Source of the DNA: Pseudomonadota bacterium
Lineage (GTDB): Bacteria; Pseudomonadota; Gammaproteobacteria; Pseudomonadales; Pseudomonadaceae
Reading direction: 5' to 3'
NCBI GenBank assembly: GCA_023388335.1
Contig: JAEWGL010000091.1
Span: forward strand, 3,183-67,182
Length of the DNA: 64,000 bases
The number at the start of each line of letters is the position of its first letter. The first letter of the stretch is position 1. Made by a program: the position numbers and the translations under genes. This document shows, piece after piece, positions 17,417 through 25,198 of this stretch. Below the pieces are notes generated by a model. It had not been told where the DNA came from, did not search any database, and saw only the letters and a list, made by a program, of their open reading frames with translations.

Positions 17417-19048
17417 ATGGGTAGCAGTGGGAATCCAGTCACCTGGGCAGTAGGAGAACGAGACACGGTCATTGATGCTCTTGACCGTGCGGTGGTAAGG
17501 CATCCAGAGCGAATCCTGCTGGATTTTAGCGGTGAGTTGTACACATACGAACAAGTTGACTCACTTTCGACAAAAATGGCCAACGCTCTGGCGACGCTCG
17601 GCATCAAGCCGGGTGAAACTGTACTGACCATGCTCGACAACAACATCGATGCGGTCATCACCTGGCTGGCCATCAACAAGCTGCGTGCGGTGAGCGTGCC
17701 GATCAATACCGCACTCAAGGGCGAGTTTCTGCGCCACCAGATCGCCGACACCGGCACCTCGCTGGTGATCTGCGAAGCGGTTTACTTGCAGCGCATCACA
17801 CCGCTGGCAGAACAGCTACATGACGTGCACCACATCCTGCACCGCAGCACGCTCGACAGCGTGCCCGAGTGCCCGATTCGCATCACCGCCCTGGACAGCT
17901 TTCGCGGCCAGGACGCCACCCCGCTGGCGAGCAAGCCGCAACCTTCCGACCTCGCCTGCCTGATCTACACCTCGGGCACCACCGGCCCGTCCAAAGGCTG
18001 CATGATCAGCTACAACTTCATGTGCAACCTGGCCCGCCTGCAATTGCGCGCCGGCCCTGCCAGTGCCGACGACGTCACCATTACACCGCTGCCGCTGTTT
18101 CACATGAATGCCCTGTGTGTGTCGATCATCGCCAGCATTCTGGTGGGTGCCCGTGCCGCCATCCTGCCGCGCTTTTCGGTGTCCGGCTTCTGGCCGGAAG
18201 TGGAACGCTCGGGCGCCACCATCGCCTCGATTCTCGGCGGCATGGGCGGGCTCCTCGCCCAGGCGCCAGACAACGAGGTCATGTTGCGCTGCGTGGGGCA
18301 GATCCACACCGCTCGCGGCAACCCCTATACCGAAGATACCAAGAAGATCTGGCGCGAACGCTTCGGCACGCCGCTGGTGGGCGGCAACGGCTATGGCCTG
18401 ACCGAAGCCTGCGTGATCACCTCGCTGGCAGCCGGCGAATATGCAGCGCCCGGCTCCTCGGGCAAACGCATTGCCGACTTCGATGTACGCATCGTCGACG
18501 ACCTTGACCAGGAAGTACCCCCTGACACCGCCGGTGAAATCGTGGTACGCCCGCTGCGCCCGGACATCATGTTCCAGGGCTACTGGCGCCGGCCGGAAGA
18601 CACCCAGAAGCTGATGCGCAACATGTGGTTCCATACCGGCGACATCGGCAAGTTCGATCATGACGGCTTCTTCTACTTTGTCGACCGCAAAAAGGACTAT
18701 CTGCGCCGCCGTGGAGAAAACATCTCCAGCTTCGAGATGGAGGCGGCCTTCGGCGTGCACCCTGCCCTGGCCGAAGTGGCGGTGCATGCGGTGCCGTCCG
18801 ACAAAGGCGAAGATGACGTGAAGGTCACTGCGGTTTTGCATGAAGGCGCCACGCTGCACCCCGAAGACCTGTTCCATTGGGCCGTGGAGGCGGTGCCCTA
18901 CTACGCCCTACCGCGCTACATCGAGTTTCGCCCCAGCTTGCCGAAGAACCCACAGGGCCGCGTTTTGAAATACCTGCTGCGCGACGAAGGCAAAACCTCT
19001 ACCACCTGGGACCTGGAGACTACCTCGATCAGCGTTGCCAAGAAGTAG
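17417..19048 (+). CDS. AMP-forming acyl-CoA synthetase (CoA ligase)
   Basis: A 543-residue ANL-superfamily ligase that activates a carboxylic acid with ATP and CoA. The phosphate loop YTSGTTGPSKG lies at 184-194, YGLTEACV near 325 and HTGDIGKFDHDGFFYFVDR near 410. The ATG at 17417 is preceded by GGAG at seven bases; the upstream GTG has none. It is the only plus-strand gene between 10 and 20 kb, divergent from the TetR gene and closed by a strong terminator. In the dit pathway the CoA ligase (ditJ position) would activate the diterpenoid or a ring-cleaved acid. Substrate inferred. Confidence 0.9.
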   Translation: MGSSGNPVTWAVGERDTVIDALDRAVVRHPERILLDFSGELYTYEQVDSLSTKMANALATLGIKPGETVLTMLDNNIDAVITWLAINKLRAVSVPINTALKGEFLRHQIADTGTSLVICEAVYLQRITPLAEQLHDVHHILHRSTLDSVPECPIRITALDSFRGQDATPLASKPQPSDLACLIYTSGTTGPSKGCMISYNFMCNLARLQLRAGPASADDVTITPLPLFHMNALCVSIIASILVGARAAILPRFSVSGFWPEVERSGATIASILGGMGGLLAQAPDNEVMLRCVGQIHTARGNPYTEDTKKIWRERFGTPLVGGNGYGLTEACVITSLAAGEYAAPGSSGKRIADFDVRIVDDLDQEVPPDTAGEIVVRPLRPDIMFQGYWRRPEDTQKLMRNMWFHTGDIGKFDHDGFFYFVDRKKDYLRRRGENISSFEMEAAFGVHPALAEVAVHAVPSDKGEDDVKVTAVLHEGATLHPEDLFHWAVEAVPYYALPRYIEFRPSLPKNPQGRVLKYLLRDEGKTSTTWDLETTSISVAKK

Positions 19049-19066
19049 CCGCTTCACCCAGCACGC

Positions 19067-19096
19067 AAAAAGCGCGGCACTGGCCGCGCTTTTTTA
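19067..19096. terminator. Bidirectional terminator between CoA ligase and SDR genes
   Basis: AAAAAGCGCGGC and GCCGCGCTTTTTT form a hairpin with an A-run before and a T-run after, so it serves both convergent genes. Confidence 0.8.
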
Positions 19097-19106
19097 TTGG
19101 CCGATG

Positions 19107-19907
19107 TCAATATTCGCGCACGGGGATGCCTTTGGGCCGAGAGTTGTAGCCAGGCAGGTGCAGACCGCCGTCGACGTGAATGGTTTCGCCGGTAATGAAG
19201 CGCGACATCTCGCTGGCCAGGAACACCACCACCGGGCCGATATCGGCCTCAGGCTCGCCACAACGCCCCAGCGGGCGCATGGAAGCAGACATTTCAGCGA
19301 ACCCCGGGTTCTCTGCCGCCAGCTTGTGGAAGGTAGCGCCCATCGCGGTGGGCGCGATGGCGTTGGTGCGAATGTTGAAGCGCCCCCATTCGGAGGCCGC
19401 GCTGCGGGTCAGCCCCACGATGGCCGACTTTGCTGTGTTGTAGTCGCCATGCAGCCAGGCACCGATCTCGATATCGATCGAGTAGAAGTTGATGATCTTG
19501 CCGCCCCCGCGCGCCTTCATGTGCGGGAGCGCCGCCTTCATCGCCCACCAGGCTGCCCACACGGTCGAACCCAGTGTCTGCTCGAGCATCGCATCGGTCT
19601 TGTCTTCCAGCAATACGTTGGGCGTGGGCGCAAACGCGTTGTTGACCAGTATGTCCAGGCCACCGAACTCGTCTACGGCCAGTTGCACCGCGGCTTCGAT
19701 ATCGGCCTTGCTGCAGACGTCCGTGCGGATGAACACCGCCCTGGCGCCAAGCGCCTTGAGATCCGCTACCACCGCCTCGCCGCTGGCTTCATCCAGTTCT
19801 GCGACCACCACCGCAGCTCCCTCTTTGGCGAAGTTCAGCGCGATGCCTCGGCCGATTCCGCCCCCTGCGCCGGTAATCAGCGCGACCTGTTCGTTCAGCA
19901 GGGCCAT
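19107..19907 (-). CDS. Short-chain dehydrogenase/reductase
   Basis: A 266-residue classical SDR: glycine motif TGAGGGIG (12-19), catalytic Ser143, Tyr156 and Lys160 (YNTAK). The usual NNAG is NNAF. It probably oxidises a ring alcohol; in the dit pathway a 7-hydroxy to 7-oxo step is one candidate, which is inference. The start has AAAAGGAG upstream, an overlapping AAnAAnAA motif (19922-19929), and a dit-box 25 bases before the ATG. It is transcribed divergently from the DUF2889 gene. By order it is the ditI position. Confidence 0.88.
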   Translation of the reverse strand: MALLNEQVALITGAGGGIGRGIALNFAKEGAAVVVAELDEASGEAVVADLKALGARAVFIRTDVCSKADIEAAVQLAVDEFGGLDILVNNAFAPTPNVLLEDKTDAMLEQTLGSTVWAAWWAMKAALPHMKARGGGKIINFYSIDIEIGAWLHGDYNTAKSAIVGLTRSAASEWGRFNIRTNAIAPTAMGATFHKLAAENPGFAEMSASMRPLGRCGEPEADIGPVVVFLASEMSRFITGETIHVDGGLHLPGYNSRPKGIPVREY

Positions 19908-19931
19908 AACCGCTCCTTTTCTTGTTTTTAG

Positions 19932-19956
19932 TGAACATTATAGTGTTTAGTGTTCA
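19932..19956. promoter_or_regulatory. dit-box 5
   Basis: TGAACA-N13-TGTTCA, a perfect pair of arms, in the 100-base region between the divergent SDR and DUF2889 genes. It could control both. Confidence 0.65.
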
Positions 19957-20007
19957 AATATAGCTGATTTCAGTGCCCCCTCACACCCCTTGCACAAGGA
20001 CGCCAGG

Positions 20008-20751
20008 ATGACTGTATTTCGACGCCGCGTAGACATCATTGCCCACGCAGACCACGTTCGTGCGGCCCTGGAAGATGACTTTCACCACTTTCGCGTATGG
20101 GCCAGCCACACAGCCGGCCATGTCACAGCCATCGGTGGCGAAGCGCTGCGCTACCCCTATTCGCTGTGCCCGCAGGCAGGCGACCAACTGCAGGCACTGG
20201 TAGGCATGCCACTGGCGCGCATTGCGCATTCGGTCACCCGGCACACCGACGCCAGCCATCAATGCACCCACCTGCTCGACCTGGCCGGTCTGGCTATTGC
20301 GAGCGCCGCCCGCGGCGCCGGCGAGCGGCGCTACGAGATCCAGGTCGGCGCACGTATCGACGGGCGTACCCGCGCCAGTCTGAGCTGCAACAGCGGGCAG
20401 GTCCTGATCTGGGAAGTGAACGGTACGATGATCGAAGGGCCGCCACCCTATGCTGGGGTCAACCTTCGCGAAGGGATGGCGCGCTGGGCGTTCGGCACCC
20501 TCAGTGAAGACACTGCCGAAGCGTCGCTGCTTCTGCGCCGTTGCACGCTCATATCGATGGGGCGCGCCTACAACCTCGACGAGCAGGCCCACGCCGTCAG
20601 CAGCGGCCGCTGCTACAGCCAGCAACCGGCCCGCGCCGAACAGGCACTGCGTATGCAGGGCTCGACCTTGGATTTCAGTAACAACCCACAGGCATTGTGC
20701 GCCCAGGACCAGGCGTGGCTGCGTGCCATGCCCGGTGACCACGCGGCGTGA
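20008..20751 (+). CDS. DUF2889 family protein
   Basis: A 247-residue protein with the DUF2889 pattern: RRRVDIIAHADHVRAALEDD at the N terminus, then DFHHFRVW, HTAGHVTAI, RYPYSLCPQAG and LVGMPL. The family has no settled biochemical function but recurs in steroid and related catabolic clusters of proteobacteria. The ATG at 20008 follows AAGGA by seven bases; the TTG upstream is not needed. It is divergent from the SDR gene and shares dit-box 5 with it. A role in handling CoA-linked or hydrophobic intermediates is only suggested by context. Confidence 0.75.
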   Translation: MTVFRRRVDIIAHADHVRAALEDDFHHFRVWASHTAGHVTAIGGEALRYPYSLCPQAGDQLQALVGMPLARIAHSVTRHTDASHQCTHLLDLAGLAIASAARGAGERRYEIQVGARIDGRTRASLSCNSGQVLIWEVNGTMIEGPPPYAGVNLREGMARWAFGTLSEDTAEASLLLRRCTLISMGRAYNLDEQAHAVSSGRCYSQQPARAEQALRMQGSTLDFSNNPQALCAQDQAWLRAMPGDHAA

Positions 20752-20763
20752 CACGCCGCGTGG
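20739..20763. terminator. Hairpin between convergent genes
   Basis: A perfect 12-base inverted repeat CCACGCGGCGTG/CACGCCGCGTGG with one spacer base overlaps the DUF2889 stop codon. It lacks a T-run, so it is a weak terminator or an mRNA end-stabilising hairpin. Confidence 0.5.
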
Positions 20764-20778
20764 CCGCTACACGGCGCT

Positions 20779-21354
20779 TTAGAGGAAGATGGCCAGGTTG
20801 GGGGTGCCCAGCACCGCTTGGTCCAGAATCACCTCGCGCCGCGCCAGCTTGAACCCGGTCGCCCCCAGGCGCAGCACATCGCGCCGCTCACCGCTGATGA
20901 TGTCGACGTGATGGTCTTTGAAACGGCTGCGCGTGAGCAACAGGTAACTGGTGACCACGAACTCGTCGGGCTTCTGCGTTTCCTCCACGAACACGTTGGT
21001 CACCAGCCGGCGGGTACGCGAAGGCGGGTCTTCTGCCCAGGCGCTCTTGCCGGACAGGCGCAGGATGCGCCCCATCATCGAGCGGTAGTCGTCGTGGTAG
21101 TGCTGCACACTGCGCACGATGGTGGTCTTCAGTTCCGAGGCCAGGCGCGTTTGGCGCAGCGGCACGGTGTACACCAGGTCGGTGTCCAGGCGCTCGGCCC
21201 ATTCCTGAAGGCGAATCTGGTCGAGCAAGGTGGCTTCCTCGTAAAGGAAGGTCACCACGTCGTTGTAGACCGGCGACCCCACCGGCACTCGCCGTGTACC
21301 GACCGGGGAGCCAGGCTGGATCTCCTCCACGCCGCGTTGCTGAACCTGCGTCAT
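20779..21354 (-). CDS. ditA2: Ring-hydroxylating dioxygenase beta subunit
   Basis: A 191-residue beta subunit of a Rieske non-haem iron dioxygenase, with the cone-shaped NTF2-like fold pattern: FLYEEATLLDQIRLQEWAER, HYHDDYRSMMGRI and RSRFKDHHVDIISGERRDVLR. It gives structural support to the alpha subunit encoded upstream. In P. abietaniphila the DitA1A2 enzyme dihydroxylates 7-oxodehydroabietic acid. The ATG at 21354 has GAGGAA upstream and a perfect AACAACAA motif (minus strand, 21368-21375) just before it. It follows ditA1 by 97 bases. Confidence 0.92.
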   Translation of the reverse strand: MTQVQQRGVEEIQPGSPVGTRRVPVGSPVYNDVVTFLYEEATLLDQIRLQEWAERLDTDLVYTVPLRQTRLASELKTTIVRSVQHYHDDYRSMMGRILRLSGKSAWAEDPPSRTRRLVTNVFVEETQKPDEFVVTSYLLLTRSRFKDHHVDIISGERRDVLRLGATGFKLARREVILDQAVLGTPNLAIFL

Positions 21355-21451
21355 GAGCAATTCCTCATTGTTGTTCTTCTACTTGAAGGGTGACGGGTTG
21401 AGGCGACAACACAGGAAGGGCCGCCTCGAAAAGCGCCCCTCCACCCCATGC

Positions 21452-22852
21452 TCATGCCTCATCCGCGGCGGTCATCAGTTCGTGCCAGTACAGCCACCAG
21501 TGCCACTGCGTGTCGTCCTTGGTAAAGCCTTCGTTGACGATGCCTGGGCCGGGCCAGCCTTCAGGCGCACCCGTCTCGTAGCAGGCCTGATACTTGAGGG
21601 TGCTCTTGCGTCCCATCGCGCCCTTGGCGGCCAACGTCATGTGCGGCCAGGTATCGGAGTCATCCTGCTCGACCATGCCGGAGGTGCCGAATAGTTGAAT
21701 GGTCTGCTTGAGCATCTTGTCTCGCAGCTCTGGTGGCGCGTCCTTCTCGGCGAACACCCAGTTGACGAATTCCAACTTGTCAGGGCCTTGCGGCACATAG
21801 GCGTGCAGGGTCATGGAGCCCACGACGCTGCCGTCGGGCTGTGGAATGTAGACAAACCCAAAAAGAATATTCGGGAACATGCCACCCACTTGCGGAGGCA
21901 TGCTAGTGAGCACCTGCAACTGCTCGTCGCTCAGGTTGCGTGCCAGCTGCTCGACCATCCCGGCGGTCATGCCGGCAGGTGGTAGTGCTTCAAGCTTCTG
22001 CTGCACGCTCAGCTCGGCCGGGTCCAGGCCGGTAAGGCGCTTGATCTTGCGGGCCAGGTCGATGCAGCGCAGGGCATGGCCATGCGGCGAGCTGATCTCG
22101 ACACCGATCATTTCCGGGCTCAGGTCGGCGGTTTCACCCTCGCCCTTCTTCGCATAGTTGCCCACCTCGCCCAGCCAGCGGTGCAGGGTCAGGGTGTGGA
22201 AGCCGTCCGCGGCGGACTGCTCGCCAGCGGTTTTCCAGTTGGCGTTGACGATGAAGCGCTGAGGCGGACCGAGCACTTCCATGCCCTTGTCGGAACGACA
22301 GAACAGCATGTCGTAGTACCACTTCGCGTCGCCCAGAAACTCCTCGAAGGACGGCCCCTCGGTGTTCCAGGTGGCAAACACCAGGCCGCCGTACAGCGTG
22401 ACCCGCGCCTTTTTCAGCCCCAGCTCCTCTTTAGGCATCATCTTGCCGTGCATGCACTCGCGCTCCACCGGCGAACCGATGAAGTCCCCGTTCGGGCGGA
22501 ATGCCCAACCATGGTAGATGCATTTGTGGATCTGGGTGTTGCCGCAATCGGCGGTGGTGATGCGCATGCCGCGGTGCGGGCACACGTTCAGAGTGACGAA
22601 CACTTCGCCTTGTTTGCCACGGGCGACGATCACCGAGTCGGAACCCAGGTCGCGGACCATGAAGTCCCCGGCGTTGGGGATCTCCGTTTCATGGCCCAGC
22701 AGTACCCAGATCTTGCCGAAGATCTTTTCCATCTCCAGCTCGTAGATTTCACGGTCGGACAGCACGCGCATCTGCACTTCGCGAGTGTTGGGGTAAATGA
22801 GGTCCGAGACCTTGGTTCCATCAGACAATACGGGGCTTGTTCTTGTTAGCAT
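21452..22852 (-). CDS. ditA1: Ring-hydroxylating dioxygenase alpha subunit
   Basis: The 466-residue catalytic subunit. The Rieske [2Fe-2S] ligands are C91/H93 (CPHRG) and C111/H114 (CIYHGW). The mononuclear iron site is ADGFHTLTLH (D216, H219, H224) with a C-terminal acidic ligand near EQDDSDTW. The role is NADH-driven dihydroxylation of an aromatic ring, here expected on 7-oxodehydroabietic acid by analogy with DitA1. Two adjacent ATGs follow AGGAGG; the second gives better spacing. A degenerate dit-box lies 47 bases upstream. Ferredoxin is encoded 9 kb away (ditA3), as in P. abietaniphila. Confidence 0.93.
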   Translation of the reverse strand: MLTRTSPVLSDGTKVSDLIYPNTREVQMRVLSDREIYELEMEKIFGKIWVLLGHETEIPNAGDFMVRDLGSDSVIVARGKQGEVFVTLNVCPHRGMRITTADCGNTQIHKCIYHGWAFRPNGDFIGSPVERECMHGKMMPKEELGLKKARVTLYGGLVFATWNTEGPSFEEFLGDAKWYYDMLFCRSDKGMEVLGPPQRFIVNANWKTAGEQSAADGFHTLTLHRWLGEVGNYAKKGEGETADLSPEMIGVEISSPHGHALRCIDLARKIKRLTGLDPAELSVQQKLEALPPAGMTAGMVEQLARNLSDEQLQVLTSMPPQVGGMFPNILFGFVYIPQPDGSVVGSMTLHAYVPQGPDKLEFVNWVFAEKDAPPELRDKMLKQTIQLFGTSGMVEQDDSDTWPHMTLAAKGAMGRKSTLKYQACYETGAPEGWPGPGIVNEGFTKDDTQWHWWLYWHELMTAADEA

Positions 22853-22898
22853 CATTGCCTCCTGCTCAGGGTGTCACGGCGGGGCCGCAACGCAATAT

Positions 22899-22923
22899 AA
22901 GACACTTTATCAGTTTTTGTATA
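22899..22923 (-). promoter_or_regulatory. dit-box 6 (degenerate)
   Basis: AAGACA-N13-TGTATA upstream of ditA1. Spacing and position fit the other copies but two or three arm bases deviate. Confidence 0.4.
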
Positions 22924-22964
22924 TTTAATTCACGTATAAAAAGTAGGTCCTTGGCAGCCCGGTA

Positions 22965-23966
22965 TCAGGCCTCGGTAGCTGCCTTGCGGCCGACCTGGGT
23001 GCGCAGCACACCGATACCGTCGATCTCCAGCTCGACCACATCGCCGGGCTTGAGGTAGCGAAGCTGCTCCAGGCCACAGCCGTTGCCCACCGTGCCGGAA
23101 CCCAGGAACTCGCCGGGGTGCAGGGTTTCCGAACGTGAAACATGGGCGATCACGTCTTCGAAGTGCCAGCGCATGTCCCGGGTGTTGCCACGCCCCCACT
23201 CCTCGCCGTTGACCCGCGCCACCATGTTCAGGTCGTAGGGGTCGCCCAGTTCATCCACGGTCACCAGGCACGGGCCCATGATGTTGGCGGTGTCGAAGTC
23301 CTTGCTCTTGGCTGGACCGAGCATGCCGGGCATTTCCAGGGCCTGGGCATCGCGGGCGCTCATGTCGTTGAAGATGGTGTAACCGACGATATGCGCGCCA
23401 GCGGCCTCACGGCTGATGTCCTTGCCCCGCTTGCCGATGTAGCAGCCGAACTCCAGCTCGAAATCCATCGCGCGGCTGAAGCTGGGCCACTGGAACTCGT
23501 CATCGATGCCCACCACAGCAAAACGGTTGCCCTTGTAGTAGATGGGCTGCTTGTTAAAGGTCTCGATCACCCGGTCGTCGGCACGGGTATTCATGGCCTT
23601 GAGGGACGCTTCGGGATCGTCGGTACGCAGCGCTCGGGCGCGCCGGGCGGCGGCAAAACTCTGGCGCAGGTGCAATTCGAAACAGGAACAATCGCGCATC
23701 TGCGGTGGTGGCTGGATCGGTGCGCGCAGCTTGACTCCGGAGCGCTCCAGCACAGCTGCCGAGGGCGCCTTGGCTACCAGGGAGCGGGCCAGCTCCAGCG
23801 CCGCATCACCGCCTTCGACCAACGCGAGGATGCTGCCCAGAGCGGGGCTGTCGCGCCCTTGCAACACCCGATAGGCCGTTTGCAGGTCGAGCACTTGGCG
23901 GTCCTGGTCGAGCAGTGCACCGGCACGGTCAACGCCATTGGCGTCGGTATAGGTGACCAGCCTCAT
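22965..23966 (-). CDS. FAH family hydrolase/isomerase
   Basis: A 333-residue FAH-fold protein. Metal ligands lie in MDFELEFGCYIG and FNDMSARDAQ; GPAKSKDFDTANIMGPCLVTV and GEFLGSGTVGNGCGLE are typical of the larger FAH enzymes. It has the N-terminal extension of the fumarylacetoacetase-like subgroup. Its ATG overlaps the SDR stop (ATGA), and it ends 112 bases before ditA1. It probably processes the ring-cleavage product after DitC. In dit order it is the ditH position (inferred). Confidence 0.88.
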   Translation of the reverse strand: MRLVTYTDANGVDRAGALLDQDRQVLDLQTAYRVLQGRDSPALGSILALVEGGDAALELARSLVAKAPSAAVLERSGVKLRAPIQPPPQMRDCSCFELHLRQSFAAARRARALRTDDPEASLKAMNTRADDRVIETFNKQPIYYKGNRFAVVGIDDEFQWPSFSRAMDFELEFGCYIGKRGKDISREAAGAHIVGYTIFNDMSARDAQALEMPGMLGPAKSKDFDTANIMGPCLVTVDELGDPYDLNMVARVNGEEWGRGNTRDMRWHFEDVIAHVSRSETLHPGEFLGSGTVGNGCGLEQLRYLKPGDVVELEIDGIGVLRTQVGRKAATEA

Positions 23967-24664
23967 ACCCGCCCACTCACGGGCAACAACGCGCCGGTCA
24001 CGGCGGCCGCTTCATCGGACAACAGGAACGCGACCACCCCCGATAGTGCCTGCGGGGTCACCCAGCGGCTGCTGTCGGCGTCGGGCATGTCGGCGCGGTT
24101 GGTTGGGGTGTCGATGATGCTGGGCAATACCGCGTTCACCGTCACGCCACGGTCTTTCAGCTCTTCGGCCAGGGCTTCGGTCAGGCGCGCCACCCCCGCC
24201 TTGGAGGCGGCATAGGCGCCCATGCCGGCAGCGGCCTTGACCGATGCCAGCGCGCCGATATTGACGATGCGCCCGGCGCCGGACTGCAGCAGGTAGGCCA
24301 GCGCCGACTGGGCACTGACCACGGCGGTGCGCACGTTCATCTGGTACAGGCGGTCCCAGGTGTTCAGGCTGCCGCCCTCGAGGGTTTCCCAGGCAAACCC
24401 GCCAGCGACATTGACCAGGCCGTCGACGCTGCCCCAGTGCGCGGCCACCTGTTCGAAGGCGGCAGCGGCCGACTCGGTCGAGGCCAGGTCGACGCCGCCC
24501 AGGCACAGCAGCTTGTGCGTATCGAGCAGGTCGGCAGGTGCCTCGCTGCGGTCCAGCAGGGCCACCCGCGCGCCCTGCGTCAGCAGGTACTTGCCCAGCG
24601 CGCTGCCCAAGGCACCGAAGCCCCCAGTGACGACTACCCTTTTGTCCAGTAATGACTGGGACAT
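23963..24664 (-). CDS. Short-chain dehydrogenase/reductase
   Basis: A 233-residue SDR with TGGFGALGSALG (13-24), NVAG (86-89 region) and Y151/K155 (YAASK). The usual catalytic serine region reads NIGALAS, so the serine is displaced. The start at 24664 has AGAGG and a perfect AACAACAA motif in the leader. It is divergent from the DUF35 gene with a dit-box between them and forms an operon with the FAH gene and perhaps ditA1A2. The longer upstream ORF has no supported start. ditG by order (inferred). Confidence 0.88.
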   Translation of the reverse strand: MSQSLLDKRVVVTGGFGALGSALGKYLLTQGARVALLDRSEAPADLLDTHKLLCLGGVDLASTESAAAAFEQVAAHWGSVDGLVNVAGGFAWETLEGGSLNTWDRLYQMNVRTAVVSAQSALAYLLQSGAGRIVNIGALASVKAAAGMGAYAASKAGVARLTEALAEELKDRGVTVNAVLPSIIDTPTNRADMPDADSSRWVTPQALSGVVAFLLSDEAAAVTGALLPVSGRV

Positions 24665-24676
24665 AGCCAAATCCTC

Positions 24677-24684
24677 TTGTTGTT
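24677..24684 (-). promoter_or_regulatory. Crc/Hfq-type CA motif before the SDR start
   Basis: AACAACAA on the minus strand, 13-20 bases upstream of the ATG at 24664 and directly abutting the AGAGG ribosome binding site. A bound Hfq/Crc complex would block translation. Confidence 0.5.
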
Positions 24685-24728
24685 TTACCGCGAGAACGGT
24701 CGATTCGTGCTTTCGCTGGCGCCAATAT

Positions 24729-24753
24729 ATGACACTTTTCCTAAATATGTGCA
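24729..24753. promoter_or_regulatory. dit-box 7
   Basis: ATGACA-N13-TGTGCA between the divergent SDR and DUF35 genes, in an AT-rich stretch. Confidence 0.5.
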
Positions 24754-24799
24754 AATGATACTGTGTGACTCCATGTCGAACATTCACCACGGACTGCTG

Positions 24800-25198
24800 A
24801 TGCCTAGAAAACTCCCTGCACTGAACGCCGACAACCGTGCCTTCTGGCAAGGCGGTGAAACGGGCCGGTTACTGATCCACCGCTGCGCCGCGTGCAGCCG
24901 CTACTTTCACCCGCCCGCCCCGCTCTGTCCGCAGTGCGCCAGCTTCGAGGTGGGTCCCGAGGCGGTGTCCGGCCGGGGCAAGGTGCTCAGCTTCACCATC
25001 AACTATCAGGTCTGGACGCCCGACCTAGAGGTGCCCTACGTGGTGGCGATCATCGAACTCGCCGAACAGGTCGGCTTGCAGTTCGTCAGCAACGTGGTGG
25101 GCATGCCGATCACGGATGTGCACATCGACATGCCGGTTCGGGTCAGTTTCCTCAATGTCGAGGACGTGTGGCTGCCCCTGTTCGAGAGGGCTCAATGA
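24800..25198 (+). CDS. DUF35 OB-fold/zinc-ribbon protein, partner of the thiolase-like enzyme
   Basis: A 132-residue DUF35 protein: a rubredoxin-like zinc ribbon with HRCAACSRYFHPPAPLCPQC followed by an OB-fold domain (GKVLSFTINYQVWTP onward). DUF35 proteins form complexes with thiolase-like lipid-transfer proteins and can contact the acyl-CoA. The start is uncertain: ATG 24800 has a weak GGA upstream, ATG 24773 has none. Its stop overlaps the start of the next gene (ATGA), which supports a complex of the two. Confidence 0.82.
   Translation: MPRKLPALNADNRAFWQGGETGRLLIHRCAACSRYFHPPAPLCPQCASFEVGPEAVSGRGKVLSFTINYQVWTPDLEVPYVVAIIELAEQVGLQFVSNVVGMPITDVHIDMPVRVSFLNVEDVWLPLFERAQ

Noticed and set aside
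17816..18877. 353-codon minus-strand ORF inside the CoA ligase gene
   Set aside because: Antisense shadow rich in His, Arg and Gln; the plus frame has full AMP-ligase motifs.
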